Origin: Streptomyces phaeofaciens
GTDB taxonomy: Bacteria > Actinomycetota > Actinomycetes > Streptomycetales > Streptomycetaceae
Direction of reading: 5' to 3'
NCBI RefSeq assembly: GCF_014648915.1
Contig: NZ_BMSA01000003.1
Coordinates: 248,001-312,000, forward strand
Length of the DNA stretch: 64,000 bases
Positions within the stretch are counted from its first letter, which is position 1. Each line of letters starts with the position of its first letter. The notes under the pieces are model-generated. The model ran no database searches and had not been told where the DNA came from. It saw only the letters and a list, made by a program, of their open reading frames with translations. This document shows, piece by piece, positions 17,488-26,727 of the stretch. A program made the position numbers and the translations under genes.

Positions 17488-18452
17488 CGGCAAGTGTCCT
17501 CGCCATCGACGCGGGCAACAGCAAGACCGACGTGGCCGTGGTGGCGGCGGACGGGGAGGTGCTCGCCACGGCCCGCGGCGGCGGTTTCCGTCCTCCGGCG
17601 GACGGTGTGGAGGCGGCGGTCGACGCGCTCGCGGACACCGTCACGCGCGCGTACAGCGCCGCCGGCGTCACCTCGGTGGCCCATGTCTCGGCCTGCCTCG
17701 CCAACGCCGACCTGCCCGTCGAGGAGGAACAGCTGGCGGCGGCCCTGCGCGCACGCGCGTGGGGCACGTCCGTCGACGTCCGCAACGACACCTTCGCGAT
17801 CCTGCGGGCGGGTGTCGCCGAACCCCGGGGGGTGGCCGTCGTCTGCGGTGCCGGCATCAACTGCGTCGGCATGCGCCCCGACGGCGAGACCGCCCGCTTC
17901 CCGGCGCTCGGCCGGCTCTCCGGCGACTGGGGCGGCGGCTGGGGCCTGGCCGAGGAGGCCCTGTGGCACGCGGCCCGCGCGGAGGACGGCCGGGGCGAGG
18001 CGACCGCCCTGGCGCACGCCCTGCCGGCCCACTTCGGGCTGCCCACCATGTACGCCCTGATCGAGGCCCTGCATCTGGGGCGCCTCCCCGACGCGCGCCG
18101 GCACGAACTGACGCCGGTGCTCTTCGCGACGGCGTCGGCCGGGGACGAGGTGGCCCGCACGATCGTCGACCGCCTGGCGCGGGAGGTGGCCACGATGGCC
18201 CTGGTCGCCCTGACCCGCCTGGACCTCTTGGTGGACGAGACCCCGGTTCTGCTGGGCGGCGGCGTCCTGACGGCGGGTCACGGTCAACTGGACGACGGCG
18301 TACGCACCCTGCTGGCGGAGAAGGCACCCAAGGCGGTGGTGAGGGTGGTAAGGGCCCGCCCGGTCCTGGGAGCGGCGCTCCTGGGCATGGACCGGCTGGG
18401 GGCGGGGGCCGAGGCGCAGAAAAGGGCGCGTTCCCACTTCGGCGCGGGGTGA
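17478..18452 (+). CDS. csnK: Sugar kinase of the BadF/BadG N-acetylglucosamine kinase family
   Basis: The 324-residue protein opens with AIDAGNSKTDVAVV, the phosphate-1 loop of the ASKHA fold. It has VCGAGINCVG and a C-terminal LLGGGVLTAG adenosine motif, as in eukaryote-like GlcNAc kinases. GTG 17478 lies inside the end of csnH and follows GGGAGC by eight bases. As last gene of the csn operon it should phosphorylate glucosamine or the imported oligomer in the cytoplasm. Confidence 0.82.
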   Translation: MGLTASVLAIDAGNSKTDVAVVAADGEVLATARGGGFRPPADGVEAAVDALADTVTRAYSAAGVTSVAHVSACLANADLPVEEEQLAAALRARAWGTSVDVRNDTFAILRAGVAEPRGVAVVCGAGINCVGMRPDGETARFPALGRLSGDWGGGWGLAEEALWHAARAEDGRGEATALAHALPAHFGLPTMYALIEALHLGRLPDARRHELTPVLFATASAGDEVARTIVDRLAREVATMALVALTRLDLLVDETPVLLGGGVLTAGHGQLDDGVRTLLAEKAPKAVVRVVRARPVLGAALLGMDRLGAGAEAQKRARSHFGAG

Positions 18453-18673
18453 GCGCGCAGTCCCGGGGCCGCGGGGAACGGCACGACCAGCCACAACGGC
18501 ACCCTCGTCCCGAACAGACCCCGCCCTCGGGGAAGGAACCGAACACCCGCCCACCGCGTATTCATGAGCGGAGGGTCACTGCGATCTGATCAAGATCCAG
18601 CCAACCGGGTTCGCATTGTCACTCCCGCCAGCGATACTTGCGGCGAGGCATGACCATGGGGGAGGTCAGACAC

Positions 18674-20104
18674 GTGGCAAACCCGCCAACGACCAGCACG
18701 GCACCACCGCCGCCGACGCCTGCGCCGGTGCCCGCGCCGACGGCCGCGCCGGTGCCGACGCCCGCGCCCGCACCGGCGCGGCGCACGGCGTTCGCCGAGG
18801 GCCTGGACAAGGCTCGCGCCGCGGCGACCACCGAACCGGGCCGGCTGCGCATCATCGGCGCGTTGCTCGCCCTCCTCGTGGTCGCGTTCGGCGCCGTCAC
18901 CGCCTGGCAGACCGCCGACCGCGCGGCCGCCGCCGACGACGTGCTGCACAAGAGCCAGCCCCTGAGCACGGCCGCCGCCGACATCTACCGTTCCCTCGCG
19001 GACGCCAACACCGCGGCTTCCAGCGGCTTCCTGGCGGGGGGCCAGGAGACCGCGGAGTCCCGGCAGCGCTACGAGGAGGACATCGACCGGGCCGCCGAGT
19101 ACCTGGTCACCGCGGCCAACAACGCCGACCCCGGCTCGCCCTCCAGCGAGGCGATCACCAAGCTGAACAAGCTGCTGCCGGAGTACAAGGGCCTGGTCGA
19201 GCGCGCGCGGACGTACAACCGGCAGGGCTTCCCGGTCGGCGGTGCCTATCTGCGGTACGCCAACCAGAAGATGCAGAAGGAGATGCTCCCGGCCGCGGAG
19301 GACCTCTACAAGAAGGAGAACCAGCGGCTGGAGGACGACTACGCGGACGCCACGCCCTACCCGTGGGCGGCGATCGCGCTGGGTGTCCTGGCGCTGGCCG
19401 GCCTGGCCTGGGCGCAGCACCGCAACTACCGGCGCACGAACCGGGTCCTGAACCACGGCCTGGTCGCGGCCACGGCGACCGCCACCGTCGTCCTGCTCTG
19501 GCTGGTCATCGGCCACAGCGTGGCCCGCGCGGGCCTGAACGACTCCTACGAGCACGGCGTGCGCTCGCTGAACGTCCTGCACGACGCCCGGATCGCCTCC
19601 CTCAAGGCGCGCGGCAACGAGAACCTCACGCTGGTGGCCCGCGGCGCCGAGACGACGAAGGTGACGGCCGACGGCAAGGAGGTGACGGTCGACAAGTACG
19701 ACCACGAGTTCACCTCCGAGATGGCCACCCTCGGCAAGGGCCTCGCCCAGGCGGCGAAGCTCGCCGACGACAAGGCCGGCGAGCAGCCGGTCACCTCGGC
19801 CGAGAGCAACATGGCCGAGTGGAAGAAGCGCCACACCGCGGCCCGCGGCCAGGACGACAACGGCAACTACGAGCAGGCGCTGGCCCTGGTGATCGGCGGC
19901 AAGGGCGCGACCGGCGAGTGCTTCGACAGTGTCGAGACGAACCTGGAGAACGCGCTTGCCCATGAGCAGACCGAGTTCCGGCAGGCGGCCGGCGACGGCC
20001 TGGACGCGATGACCGGGCTGACCGTCGGCGCGGCCGTCCTCGCCGTCCTGGGCGCGGCGGGCGCCGTCCTCGGCATCGGCCGCAGGCTGTCGGAGTACCG
20101 GTGA
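18674..20104 (+). CDS. GlnX-like membrane sensor protein
   Basis: After a Pro/Ala-rich cytoplasmic N-terminus of about 40 residues there are four transmembrane helices: one near residue 60, two in the middle (about 230 and 265) and one near the end. Two soluble extracytoplasmic, mainly helical domains lie between. The layout and the position directly upstream of a glutamine-binding-protein gene and a PknG-like kinase match GlnX of mycobacteria, which works with GlnH and PknG in sensing external amino acids. Similarity is in architecture rather than in any motif I can point to. I chose GTG 18674 because GGGGGAGG precedes it. ATGs at 18650 and 18656 lack such a site. The stop overlaps a possible GTG of the next gene. 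Confidence 0.7.
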   Translation: MANPPTTSTAPPPPTPAPVPAPTAAPVPTPAPAPARRTAFAEGLDKARAAATTEPGRLRIIGALLALLVVAFGAVTAWQTADRAAAADDVLHKSQPLSTAAADIYRSLADANTAASSGFLAGGQETAESRQRYEEDIDRAAEYLVTAANNADPGSPSSEAITKLNKLLPEYKGLVERARTYNRQGFPVGGAYLRYANQKMQKEMLPAAEDLYKKENQRLEDDYADATPYPWAAIALGVLALAGLAWAQHRNYRRTNRVLNHGLVAATATATVVLLWLVIGHSVARAGLNDSYEHGVRSLNVLHDARIASLKARGNENLTLVARGAETTKVTADGKEVTVDKYDHEFTSEMATLGKGLAQAAKLADDKAGEQPVTSAESNMAEWKKRHTAARGQDDNGNYEQALALVIGGKGATGECFDSVETNLENALAHEQTEFRQAAGDGLDAMTGLTVGAAVLAVLGAAGAVLGIGRRLSEYR

Positions 20105-20118
20105 GAGGGGGCGTGACG

Positions 20119-21156
20119 ATGCGTGCGCGACGTGTGCGGGCCGGTCTGAAGGGCTGGGGCGGTGTAGGGGCGATGGCGGCCTTCTGCGCCCTCGCGCTGG
20201 CCTTCGTGCTGCTGCTGCCGCGAACCCAGTCCCCCGACGACGGGTCGGCGGGCCTCGACGGCCCCGGGGTCGCCGAGGGCCACCAGGCGGCCGACGCCGC
20301 CTGCAAGGACAAGGACGCGGAGAAGCTGACCCTGTCGCCGTCCGCGGCGGACGGCGACACGATCGCCGCGATCAAGGCCCGGCAGGGCGAGAAGCGCAAG
20401 CTGATCGTCGGTGTCGACCAGAACAGCTACCGCTGGGGCTACCGCGACCCCAACAACACCACGGCCGCGCTGGAGGGCTTCGACATCGACCTGGTCCACC
20501 GGATAGCCGAGGACATCCTCGGCGACCCCGACGCGGTCCAGTTCAAGGCCATCCCGACCAACCAGCGCATCCCGGCCATCCAGGAGGGCCGGGTCGACAT
20601 GATCGTCCGCACGATGACGATCACCTGCGACCGGCTGTCCGATGTCGCGTTCTCCGCGCCCTACTTCAAGACCGGCCAGCAGCTCCTCGCCCCCAAGTCG
20701 TCGAAGATCAAGGGGTACGACGCCACGCTGGCGGACACCAAGGTGTGCACGGCGGCCAGTTCGACGGCCAACACCCGGCTGACCGAGGACCGGGACGCGG
20801 GCCGGATCCCGAAGAGCGTCAACCTCGACACCGTCGTCCCCAACCAGCTGGACTGCCTGGTCCGGTTGCAGCTCGGCGAGGTCGACGCCGTCGTCACCGA
20901 CGGCGCGCTCGCGGCCAGCCAGGCCGCCCAGGACCCGACGGTGGAGCTCAAGGGCGACCCGTTCACCACCGAGTACTACGGCGTGGCGATGAACAAGGAC
21001 GCCGACGATCTGGTCCGCCGGGTCAACCGGATCCTGGTGGAGTACCGGGCGAGCGGCTGGCAGGCGTCGTACGACACATGGCTGTCGGCGACACTGGGAA
21101 CCGACGCGACCACGTCGAAACCGCCCACGCCCGCGCAGTACCTGCGCGAGAGCTGA
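20119..21156 (+). CDS. GlnH-like amino-acid-binding protein, membrane anchored
   Basis: This is a family 3 (amino acid) periplasmic binding domain with LIVGVDQNSYRWGY, LEGFDIDLVHRIAEDI, the turn VDMIVRTMTITCDRLSDVAF and GVAMNKDADDLVRRV. It is preceded by a basic N-terminus and a single hydrophobic helix ending in FVLLLP without a lipobox cysteine. It is therefore tethered by a helix, whereas mycobacterial GlnH is a lipoprotein. ATG 20119 follows GAGGGGG at a good distance; GTGs at 20101 and 20113 are alternatives. No amino-acid permease or ATPase is adjacent, which suits a sensor for the neighbouring membrane protein and kinase. Confidence 0.8.
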   Translation: MRARRVRAGLKGWGGVGAMAAFCALALAFVLLLPRTQSPDDGSAGLDGPGVAEGHQAADAACKDKDAEKLTLSPSAADGDTIAAIKARQGEKRKLIVGVDQNSYRWGYRDPNNTTAALEGFDIDLVHRIAEDILGDPDAVQFKAIPTNQRIPAIQEGRVDMIVRTMTITCDRLSDVAFSAPYFKTGQQLLAPKSSKIKGYDATLADTKVCTAASSTANTRLTEDRDAGRIPKSVNLDTVVPNQLDCLVRLQLGEVDAVVTDGALAASQAAQDPTVELKGDPFTTEYYGVAMNKDADDLVRRVNRILVEYRASGWQASYDTWLSATLGTDATTSKPPTPAQYLRES

Positions 21157-21207
21157 CGGAGCAACGGCAGGAAGCGAACGAACCGAACCAGCGACGAGAG
21201 GTGATCG

Positions 21208-22527
21208 ATGGGCGTCACGGGACCCCCCGGGCCGGTGATGGACCGGGACGAGGTCGACCGTGCGCTGGCGCGGCTCGGCGCGGAGCACGAGGCGATCGAG
21301 ACCTCGCTCCTCGCGCTCCAGGACCATGCGGGCCGCCGACTCCTCGAGGGCGCCGAACTGACCGGCGTCACCAGGGAACGCTGGGCGGGGGCGGAGGCGT
21401 CGATCACCCTGCTGTGGGCGTACTTCGACGCGTACACGGACGCGCTGCGCTCCGCGCGGGAGATCCGTTCGCGGCGCCGCTGGTCCAGCCGTGAGGACCT
21501 GGCGGACCTGACGGAGCTGCTGCGCGGCGAGTCGGTGACGGTCGCCGGGTCCGCGCTGGCGGGCGCGCCCACACTGCTCGGCACGGGCAGGCTCAGCCAG
21601 AGCTTCTCGCTCGTCTCCCTCGTCGACCGGATGAACGAGCTGTACGCGTCGTCGCTGGACATGGTCGTCGCCGCCGACGCGGTGTGGTCGGCGCTGCCCG
21701 CGCGGATAGATTTACTGGCCGCGGAGCTCCAGCGCACCCGCCGGCTGGCGCACTCGGTGGGCGTCCGCCCGGGCGAGCACCCGGCGGGCGACGACCTGGA
21801 GCGCATCACGCGCACGCTGACGCGTCTGCGCGAGCAGGTGGTGTCCGACCCGCTGGCGTACTGGGTGCCCACGCAGGGCAGTTCGGCGCCGGGCGGCGGC
21901 CGCCCGGACACCACGGTGTACGACCGTGAGGCACGCGCGCTGGAGGACGTCCGGCGGGAGATCGACGCCGTCCTGACGGTCCGCCAGGACGCGGAGCAGC
22001 GGCTGGTGAGACTGCGCGACGTCCTCAGCCGCGCGGACCGTACGCTCGCCGAGGCGCGCACCGCGCGCGGCGAGGTGCTCGCGAAGATCGCCGCGACGGA
22101 GGTACCGGTGGTCAGCGGCCCGCCGACCGTGCTCCAGGAGCAGCTGGCGACGGCCGCCGAGTACCGCAGACACGCCCAGTGGCACCGTCTGTCCCCGCTC
22201 CTGGAGTCCCTGGAGCAGAAGGCGGAGGACGAACTGCTGCGGGCCCGCGAGTCGTTGACCGCGGTCACCCAGCCGCTGGCGGTCCGCGCGGAGCTGCGCG
22301 GCCGGCTCGACGCGTACAAGGCGAAGGTCGCCCGGCTCGGGCTCGCCGAGGACCCGTTCCTCATCGAGCGCTACGACGCGGCGCGGCGCATGCTGTGGAG
22401 CGCGCCCTGCGATCTGCGCGTCGCCGGACAGGCCGTCCTGCGCTACCAGCAGGCGGCCGCCGAACTCCTGTCCGCCCCGCGCGCGGCGGAACAGGGCGGA
22501 CCTCAGGACCACAGGGGGGAGCGGTAG
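21208..22527 (+). CDS. Coiled-coil cytoplasmic protein of the PknG-type cluster
   Basis: The 439-residue protein has no signal or membrane helix. Long stretches of Arg, Glu, Leu and Ala heptads (about residues 10-110, 165-200, 235-290 and 310-390) indicate a mostly helical, coiled-coil protein. It has only one cysteine and no recognised catalytic motif. It lies between the GlnH-like and kinase genes, two bases before the kinase start, so it is almost certainly co-expressed. It may act as an adaptor between membrane sensor and kinase; this is inferred from position only. Confidence 0.75.
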   Translation: MGVTGPPGPVMDRDEVDRALARLGAEHEAIETSLLALQDHAGRRLLEGAELTGVTRERWAGAEASITLLWAYFDAYTDALRSAREIRSRRRWSSREDLADLTELLRGESVTVAGSALAGAPTLLGTGRLSQSFSLVSLVDRMNELYASSLDMVVAADAVWSALPARIDLLAAELQRTRRLAHSVGVRPGEHPAGDDLERITRTLTRLREQVVSDPLAYWVPTQGSSAPGGGRPDTTVYDREARALEDVRREIDAVLTVRQDAEQRLVRLRDVLSRADRTLAEARTARGEVLAKIAATEVPVVSGPPTVLQEQLATAAEYRRHAQWHRLSPLLESLEQKAEDELLRARESLTAVTQPLAVRAELRGRLDAYKAKVARLGLAEDPFLIERYDAARRMLWSAPCDLRVAGQAVLRYQQAAAELLSAPRAAEQGGPQDHRGER

Positions 22528-22529
22528 CC

Positions 22530-25025
22530 ATGAGCCAGGCAGGACAGTCGTGTCAGCGACCGGGCTGCGAGGGATCGTACGAGGACGTGGGCGGCGGCGA
22601 GCTGTACTGCGACACCTGCGGTCTGGCGCCGGTCGTGTCCGCGGGCGGTCCGGTGAGCTCGCCGCCGACCGGGATCACCGGCGGCGGCAAGGGCTCGGCG
22701 GGCAGCGGCAGTTCCCGCTCGGCCCGCAGCTCCCGTACGTCGTCGCAGTCGGCGAAGTCGCGCCGCTCGGTGTCGGGCCGGCTCTCGCGCTCCCTGTCGG
22801 GGAAGTCGACGGGCCGTTCGGTGTCGGTGCGCAGCTCCGGTTCGACGGCCGGCTCCTCCGGGCGGGCCCGGCTCGGCGTGGGCCTGGTCCAGGTGCCGCA
22901 GGTGCCGCGGCCCGACCCGCGCGCGATGGTCCTGGACAACCCCGAGGTGCCCGAGCGCAAGCGGTTCTGCTCGCGCTCCGACTGCGGTGCCCCGGTGGGC
23001 CGTTCGCGCGGCGAGCGGACCGGGCGCACGGAGGGCTTCTGCACCAAGTGCGGCCACCCGTACTCCTTCGTCCCGAAGCTGCGGTCCGGGGACGTCGTGC
23101 ACGGTCAGTACGAGGTCGTGGGCTGTCTGGCGCACGGCGGCCTCGGCTGGATCTACCTGGCGGTGGACCGGGCGGTGTCGGACCGCTGGGTGGTCCTCAA
23201 GGGCCTGCTGGACACCGGCGACCAGGACGCGATGGACGCCGCGATCTCCGAGCGGCGCTTCCTCGCCGAGATCGAGCACGCCAACATCGTGCGGATCTAC
23301 AACTTCGTCGAGCACCTCGACCAGCGGACCGGCTCGCTCGACGGCTACATCGTCATGGAGTACGTCGGCGGCAAGTCCCTCAAGGAGATCGCCAACGCCC
23401 GCCGCACGCCCGACGGCAAGCGGGACCCGCTGCCGGTGGAGCAGGCGTGCGCGTACGGCATCGAGGCCCTGGAGGCGCTCGGCCATCTGCACAGCCGCAA
23501 CCTGCTGTACTGCGACTTCAAGGTCGACAACGCCATCCAGACCGAGGACCAGCTCAAGCTGATCGACATGGGCGCGGTGCGCCGGATGGACGACGACGAG
23601 TCGGCGATCTACGGCACGGTCGGCTACCAGGCGCCCGAGGTCGCCGAGGTCGGCCCGTCGGTGGCGAGCGACCTGTACACGGTCGGCCGGACGCTGGCGG
23701 TGATGACGTTCGACTTCCAGGGCTACACGACGGTCTTCGTCGACTCGCTGCCCGACCCGGACAACATCGAGGTCTTCCGCCGCTACGAGTCCTTCTACCG
23801 GCTGCTGGTCCGTGCCACCGACCCCGACCCGGCCCGCCGGTTCGCCTCCGCGCAGGAGATGGCGGAGCAGCTGACGGGTGTGCTGCGGGAGGTCGTCTCG
23901 CTCCAGAGCGGCCGGGCGCGCCCGGCGCTGTCGACGCTGTTCGGCCCCGAGGTGAAGGTCACGGACACGGAGCTGTTCCCGAGACTGGACGGCGAGGTGT
24001 CACGGCTCGGCGCACGGATCGTCAAGCCCCTGCGTCCCCAGGGGGATCCGGCCTCGCCCGCCCCGCTCCCGGCCGTCACGGCGGGCCTGGTGCGCGCGGT
24101 CCCGGCGCCGACGGCCTCGCTCGCGCTGCCCGTCCCGCACGTCGACCCGTCCGACCCCAACGCGGGCTTCCTCGCGGGCCTGCTGGCCTCCGCGCCGGCC
24201 GAGCTGATCACGGCGCTCGGGGCCGCGCCCGCGGCGTCCGTGGAGACCCGGCTGCGGCAGGTCCGCGCCTGGCTGGAGAACGGCGACCACCAGGCCGCCC
24301 ACACGTCCCTGGGCACACTGGAGGACGAGCGCCCCGACGACTGGCGGGTCGTCTGGTACCGCGGTGTGGCCTCGCTGGTCACCGGCGACCACGAGGGCGC
24401 CGCGCTCGCCTTCGACGCGATCTACGACGCCTTCCCCGGCGAGCCCGCGCCCAAGCTGGCGCTCGGCCTGTGCGCGGAGGTGCTGGGCCAGTTGGACAAC
24501 GCGGCCGAGTACTACGGGCTGGTGTGGTCGACCGACCCGAGCTATGTGAGCGCGGCGTTCGGGCTGGCGCGGGTGCAGCTGGCGGCCGGGGACCGGCGGG
24601 GTGCGGTGAAGACCCTGGAGTCGGTGCCGGAGTCCTCCATCCACTACACCGCCGCCCGGGTGGCGGCGGTCCGCGCCCGGCTGCGGCAGCGGACCGCGGT
24701 CGCGTCCGACGTACCCTTCCTGGAGGACCTCACCGCCGGCGCGGCGCAGGTCGAGGCGCTGGACGCGTACGGTCTCGACGCGACCCGGCGCGAGCAGTTG
24801 TCCGCGGAGGTCCTCGGGTGCGCGCTGGACTGGATACTCTCCGGTGGCCAGGGCGCTGGCCCCGGGGCGCGTCGGGCACTGCTCGGCAGCGAACTGGACG
24901 AACGGGGGCTCCGTTTCGGCCTGGAGCGCTCGTACCGCACGCTCGCCCGGCTGGCGAGCGGCGGTGAGGAGAGGATCGACCTGGTGGAACGTGCCAATCG
25001 TTACCGCCCCCGGACGTGGGTGTAG
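22530..25025 (+). CDS. PknG-like serine/threonine kinase with zinc ribbons and TPRs
   Basis: The 831-residue protein has this order: a zinc ribbon (C8, C13, C27, C30), a Ser/Arg-rich linker (60-112), a rubredoxin-like ribbon (C147, C152, C171, C174), a kinase domain (about 190-460) and a TPR-rich C-terminus (about 540-800). The glycine loop GCLAHGGLGWIYLAVD and VVLKGLLDTGD with Lys224 closely match mycobacterial PknG. As in PknG, the HRD motif is replaced (YCDFKVDN, Asp329) and the metal site reads IDMGAV. There is no membrane helix. Established: PknG phosphorylates the FHA protein GarA in response to GlnH/GlnX. Here GlnH- and GlnX-like genes lie upstream and an FHA gene downstream. The first ribbon and Ser/Arg segment go beyond mycobacterial PknG. 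Confidence 0.85.
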   Translation: MSQAGQSCQRPGCEGSYEDVGGGELYCDTCGLAPVVSAGGPVSSPPTGITGGGKGSAGSGSSRSARSSRTSSQSAKSRRSVSGRLSRSLSGKSTGRSVSVRSSGSTAGSSGRARLGVGLVQVPQVPRPDPRAMVLDNPEVPERKRFCSRSDCGAPVGRSRGERTGRTEGFCTKCGHPYSFVPKLRSGDVVHGQYEVVGCLAHGGLGWIYLAVDRAVSDRWVVLKGLLDTGDQDAMDAAISERRFLAEIEHANIVRIYNFVEHLDQRTGSLDGYIVMEYVGGKSLKEIANARRTPDGKRDPLPVEQACAYGIEALEALGHLHSRNLLYCDFKVDNAIQTEDQLKLIDMGAVRRMDDDESAIYGTVGYQAPEVAEVGPSVASDLYTVGRTLAVMTFDFQGYTTVFVDSLPDPDNIEVFRRYESFYRLLVRATDPDPARRFASAQEMAEQLTGVLREVVSLQSGRARPALSTLFGPEVKVTDTELFPRLDGEVSRLGARIVKPLRPQGDPASPAPLPAVTAGLVRAVPAPTASLALPVPHVDPSDPNAGFLAGLLASAPAELITALGAAPAASVETRLRQVRAWLENGDHQAAHTSLGTLEDERPDDWRVVWYRGVASLVTGDHEGAALAFDAIYDAFPGEPAPKLALGLCAEVLGQLDNAAEYYGLVWSTDPSYVSAAFGLARVQLAAGDRRGAVKTLESVPESSIHYTAARVAAVRARLRQRTAVASDVPFLEDLTAGAAQVEALDAYGLDATRREQLSAEVLGCALDWILSGGQGAGPGARRALLGSELDERGLRFGLERSYRTLARLASGGEERIDLVERANRYRPRTWV

Positions 25026-25028
25026 TTG

Positions 25029-26606
25029 ATGTCGCAGATGCCCCGGCAGGCAGCGCTGCCGACGTGTCCGAGCTGCGCGGAGCCGCTCGATGCGGGTGAC
25101 CGTTTCTGCGGAGCGTGCGGATACGACCTGTCGGTCGTGCCGCCCCACCCGGAGGACCATCCCACCCTCACCATGAACGGCGCGGCGCCCCCGCTGCCCC
25201 CGGAGGCGGCGGCCTGGTCCACGGCGGCTCCCGGGCACGCGCCGGGGGCCGAGGCGAGCGGAGCGGGGCTGCCGGGGGCCACGGGTCGCACCGGCGCCGG
25301 TACGGCGGCGCAGTCGGCCGGGGTGCCCCTGCCGCCCGCCGCGCCGCCCCGGCCCCCGGGCCCGGCCCAGCCCGCGCACGGCGGCATGCCCGTGCCCCCG
25401 CCCGCCGGCGCCCCGGTGCCCCCGCCTGCCGCGGCCCCCATGGCCCCGCCCCTCGGTGCGTCCGGTGCGTCCGGTGTGTCCGGCACACCCGGTGCGTCCG
25501 GTGTGTCCGGTGCGCCCGGCGCTCCTGGTTCCTCGGGCCTCCCGGTCTCCCCCGGCACGCCCGAGGCCTCCGCGGCCCCCGACGCCCCGGTCTCCGGTGT
25601 CCGTTTCGACCGGCCGGCGGAGCCCGAGGAGTATCCGCTCCAGGCGCCGGACCCCCGGGTGGCCGCCGAGGCCGCCGTGGTGGCCGAGCCCGCGAAGGTG
25701 TGCGTGGCCTGCCGCGCCGGCCGGGTCGACGACGACGGGTACTGCGAGAACTGCGGGCACGCCCAGCCCCGCGAACGCGACCACATGGAGCTGGAGTCGG
25801 GCCCGTTGGCCGCCGTGAGCGACCGCGGTCTGCGCCACCACCGCAACGAGGACGCCTTCGGTCTCGGCACCGCCGCGCTGCCCGACGGCTCCCGCGCGCT
25901 CGTCGCGATCGTCTGTGACGGCGTGTCCTCGGCGACCCGCCCCGACGAGGCCTCCATGGCCGCGTCGAAGGTGGCGAGCGAGTCGCTGCTGGCGGCCCTG
26001 CCGCACGGCACGCACCCGCAGGCGGCCATGCACGAGGCGATCATCGCCGCCTCGCACGCGGTCAACGCGCTGGCCGACGAGCCCGCCGGCGCCCGCGAGC
26101 ACACCCCGCACCAGAACTCCCCCGCCTGCACCCTCGTCGGCGCGGTCGTCACCGCCGGTCTGCTGGTCGTCGGCTGGGTCGGCGACAGCCGCGCCTACTG
26201 GGTGCCGACGGACCGCAGTTCGCCCCCGGCCCGGCTCACCGAGGACGACTCCTGGGCCGCCCAGATGGTCGCCGCGGGCCTGATGAACGAGGCCGAGGCG
26301 TACGCCGACGAGCGCGCCCACGCGATCACCGGCTGGCTCGGCGCGGACGCCTACGAACTGGAGCCGCACACCGCCTCCTTCAAACCGGACCGGCCCGGTG
26401 TGGTCGTGGTGTGCACCGACGGCCTGTGGAACTACGCGGAGGCGGCCGGGGAGATGGCCGAGGCGGTCCCGCTCGACGCCGCCGTACGTCCGCTGCACAG
26501 CGCCCGGGTCCTGGTCGGTCACGCCCTGGACGGCGGGGGCCACGACAACGTAACAGTGGCCGTCGTGCCGTTCCCCGCGCCGCCGCAGGGGGCAGGATCC
26601 GCCTGA
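25029..26606 (+). CDS. PP2C-family protein phosphatase with two zinc ribbons
   Basis: Zinc ribbons occur at the N-terminus (CPSCAEPLDAGDRFCGACG) and just before the catalytic domain (CVACRAGRVDDDGYCENCG). Between them is a 200-residue low-complexity linker with collagen-like Gly-Ala-Ser/Gly-Val-Ser triplets. The PP2C core is complete: SDRGLRHHRNEDAFG, AIVCDGVSS, GWVGDSRAYW, VVVCTDGLWNY and GGHDNVTVAV supply the metal-binding aspartates. It begins three bases after the kinase stop, so it is the likely counter-enzyme of the PknG-like kinase. Both carry the same kind of ribbon, which may target them to a common partner. A TTG at 25026 is an alternative start. Confidence 0.88.
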   Translation: MSQMPRQAALPTCPSCAEPLDAGDRFCGACGYDLSVVPPHPEDHPTLTMNGAAPPLPPEAAAWSTAAPGHAPGAEASGAGLPGATGRTGAGTAAQSAGVPLPPAAPPRPPGPAQPAHGGMPVPPPAGAPVPPPAAAPMAPPLGASGASGVSGTPGASGVSGAPGAPGSSGLPVSPGTPEASAAPDAPVSGVRFDRPAEPEEYPLQAPDPRVAAEAAVVAEPAKVCVACRAGRVDDDGYCENCGHAQPRERDHMELESGPLAAVSDRGLRHHRNEDAFGLGTAALPDGSRALVAIVCDGVSSATRPDEASMAASKVASESLLAALPHGTHPQAAMHEAIIAASHAVNALADEPAGAREHTPHQNSPACTLVGAVVTAGLLVVGWVGDSRAYWVPTDRSSPPARLTEDDSWAAQMVAAGLMNEAEAYADERAHAITGWLGADAYELEPHTASFKPDRPGVVVVCTDGLWNYAEAAGEMAEAVPLDAAVRPLHSARVLVGHALDGGGHDNVTVAVVPFPAPPQGAGSA

Positions 26607-26727
26607 GGCGGCACAAAAGCCGTAGCGGACACAGCTCACGGGGAAGCCTCGACGGACCGGAGGGGACCGGTCCGTCCACAGTCTTCGCCTCGCTCCGGCG
26701 AGGCGCACAAGGGGGATTTGAGTACGT

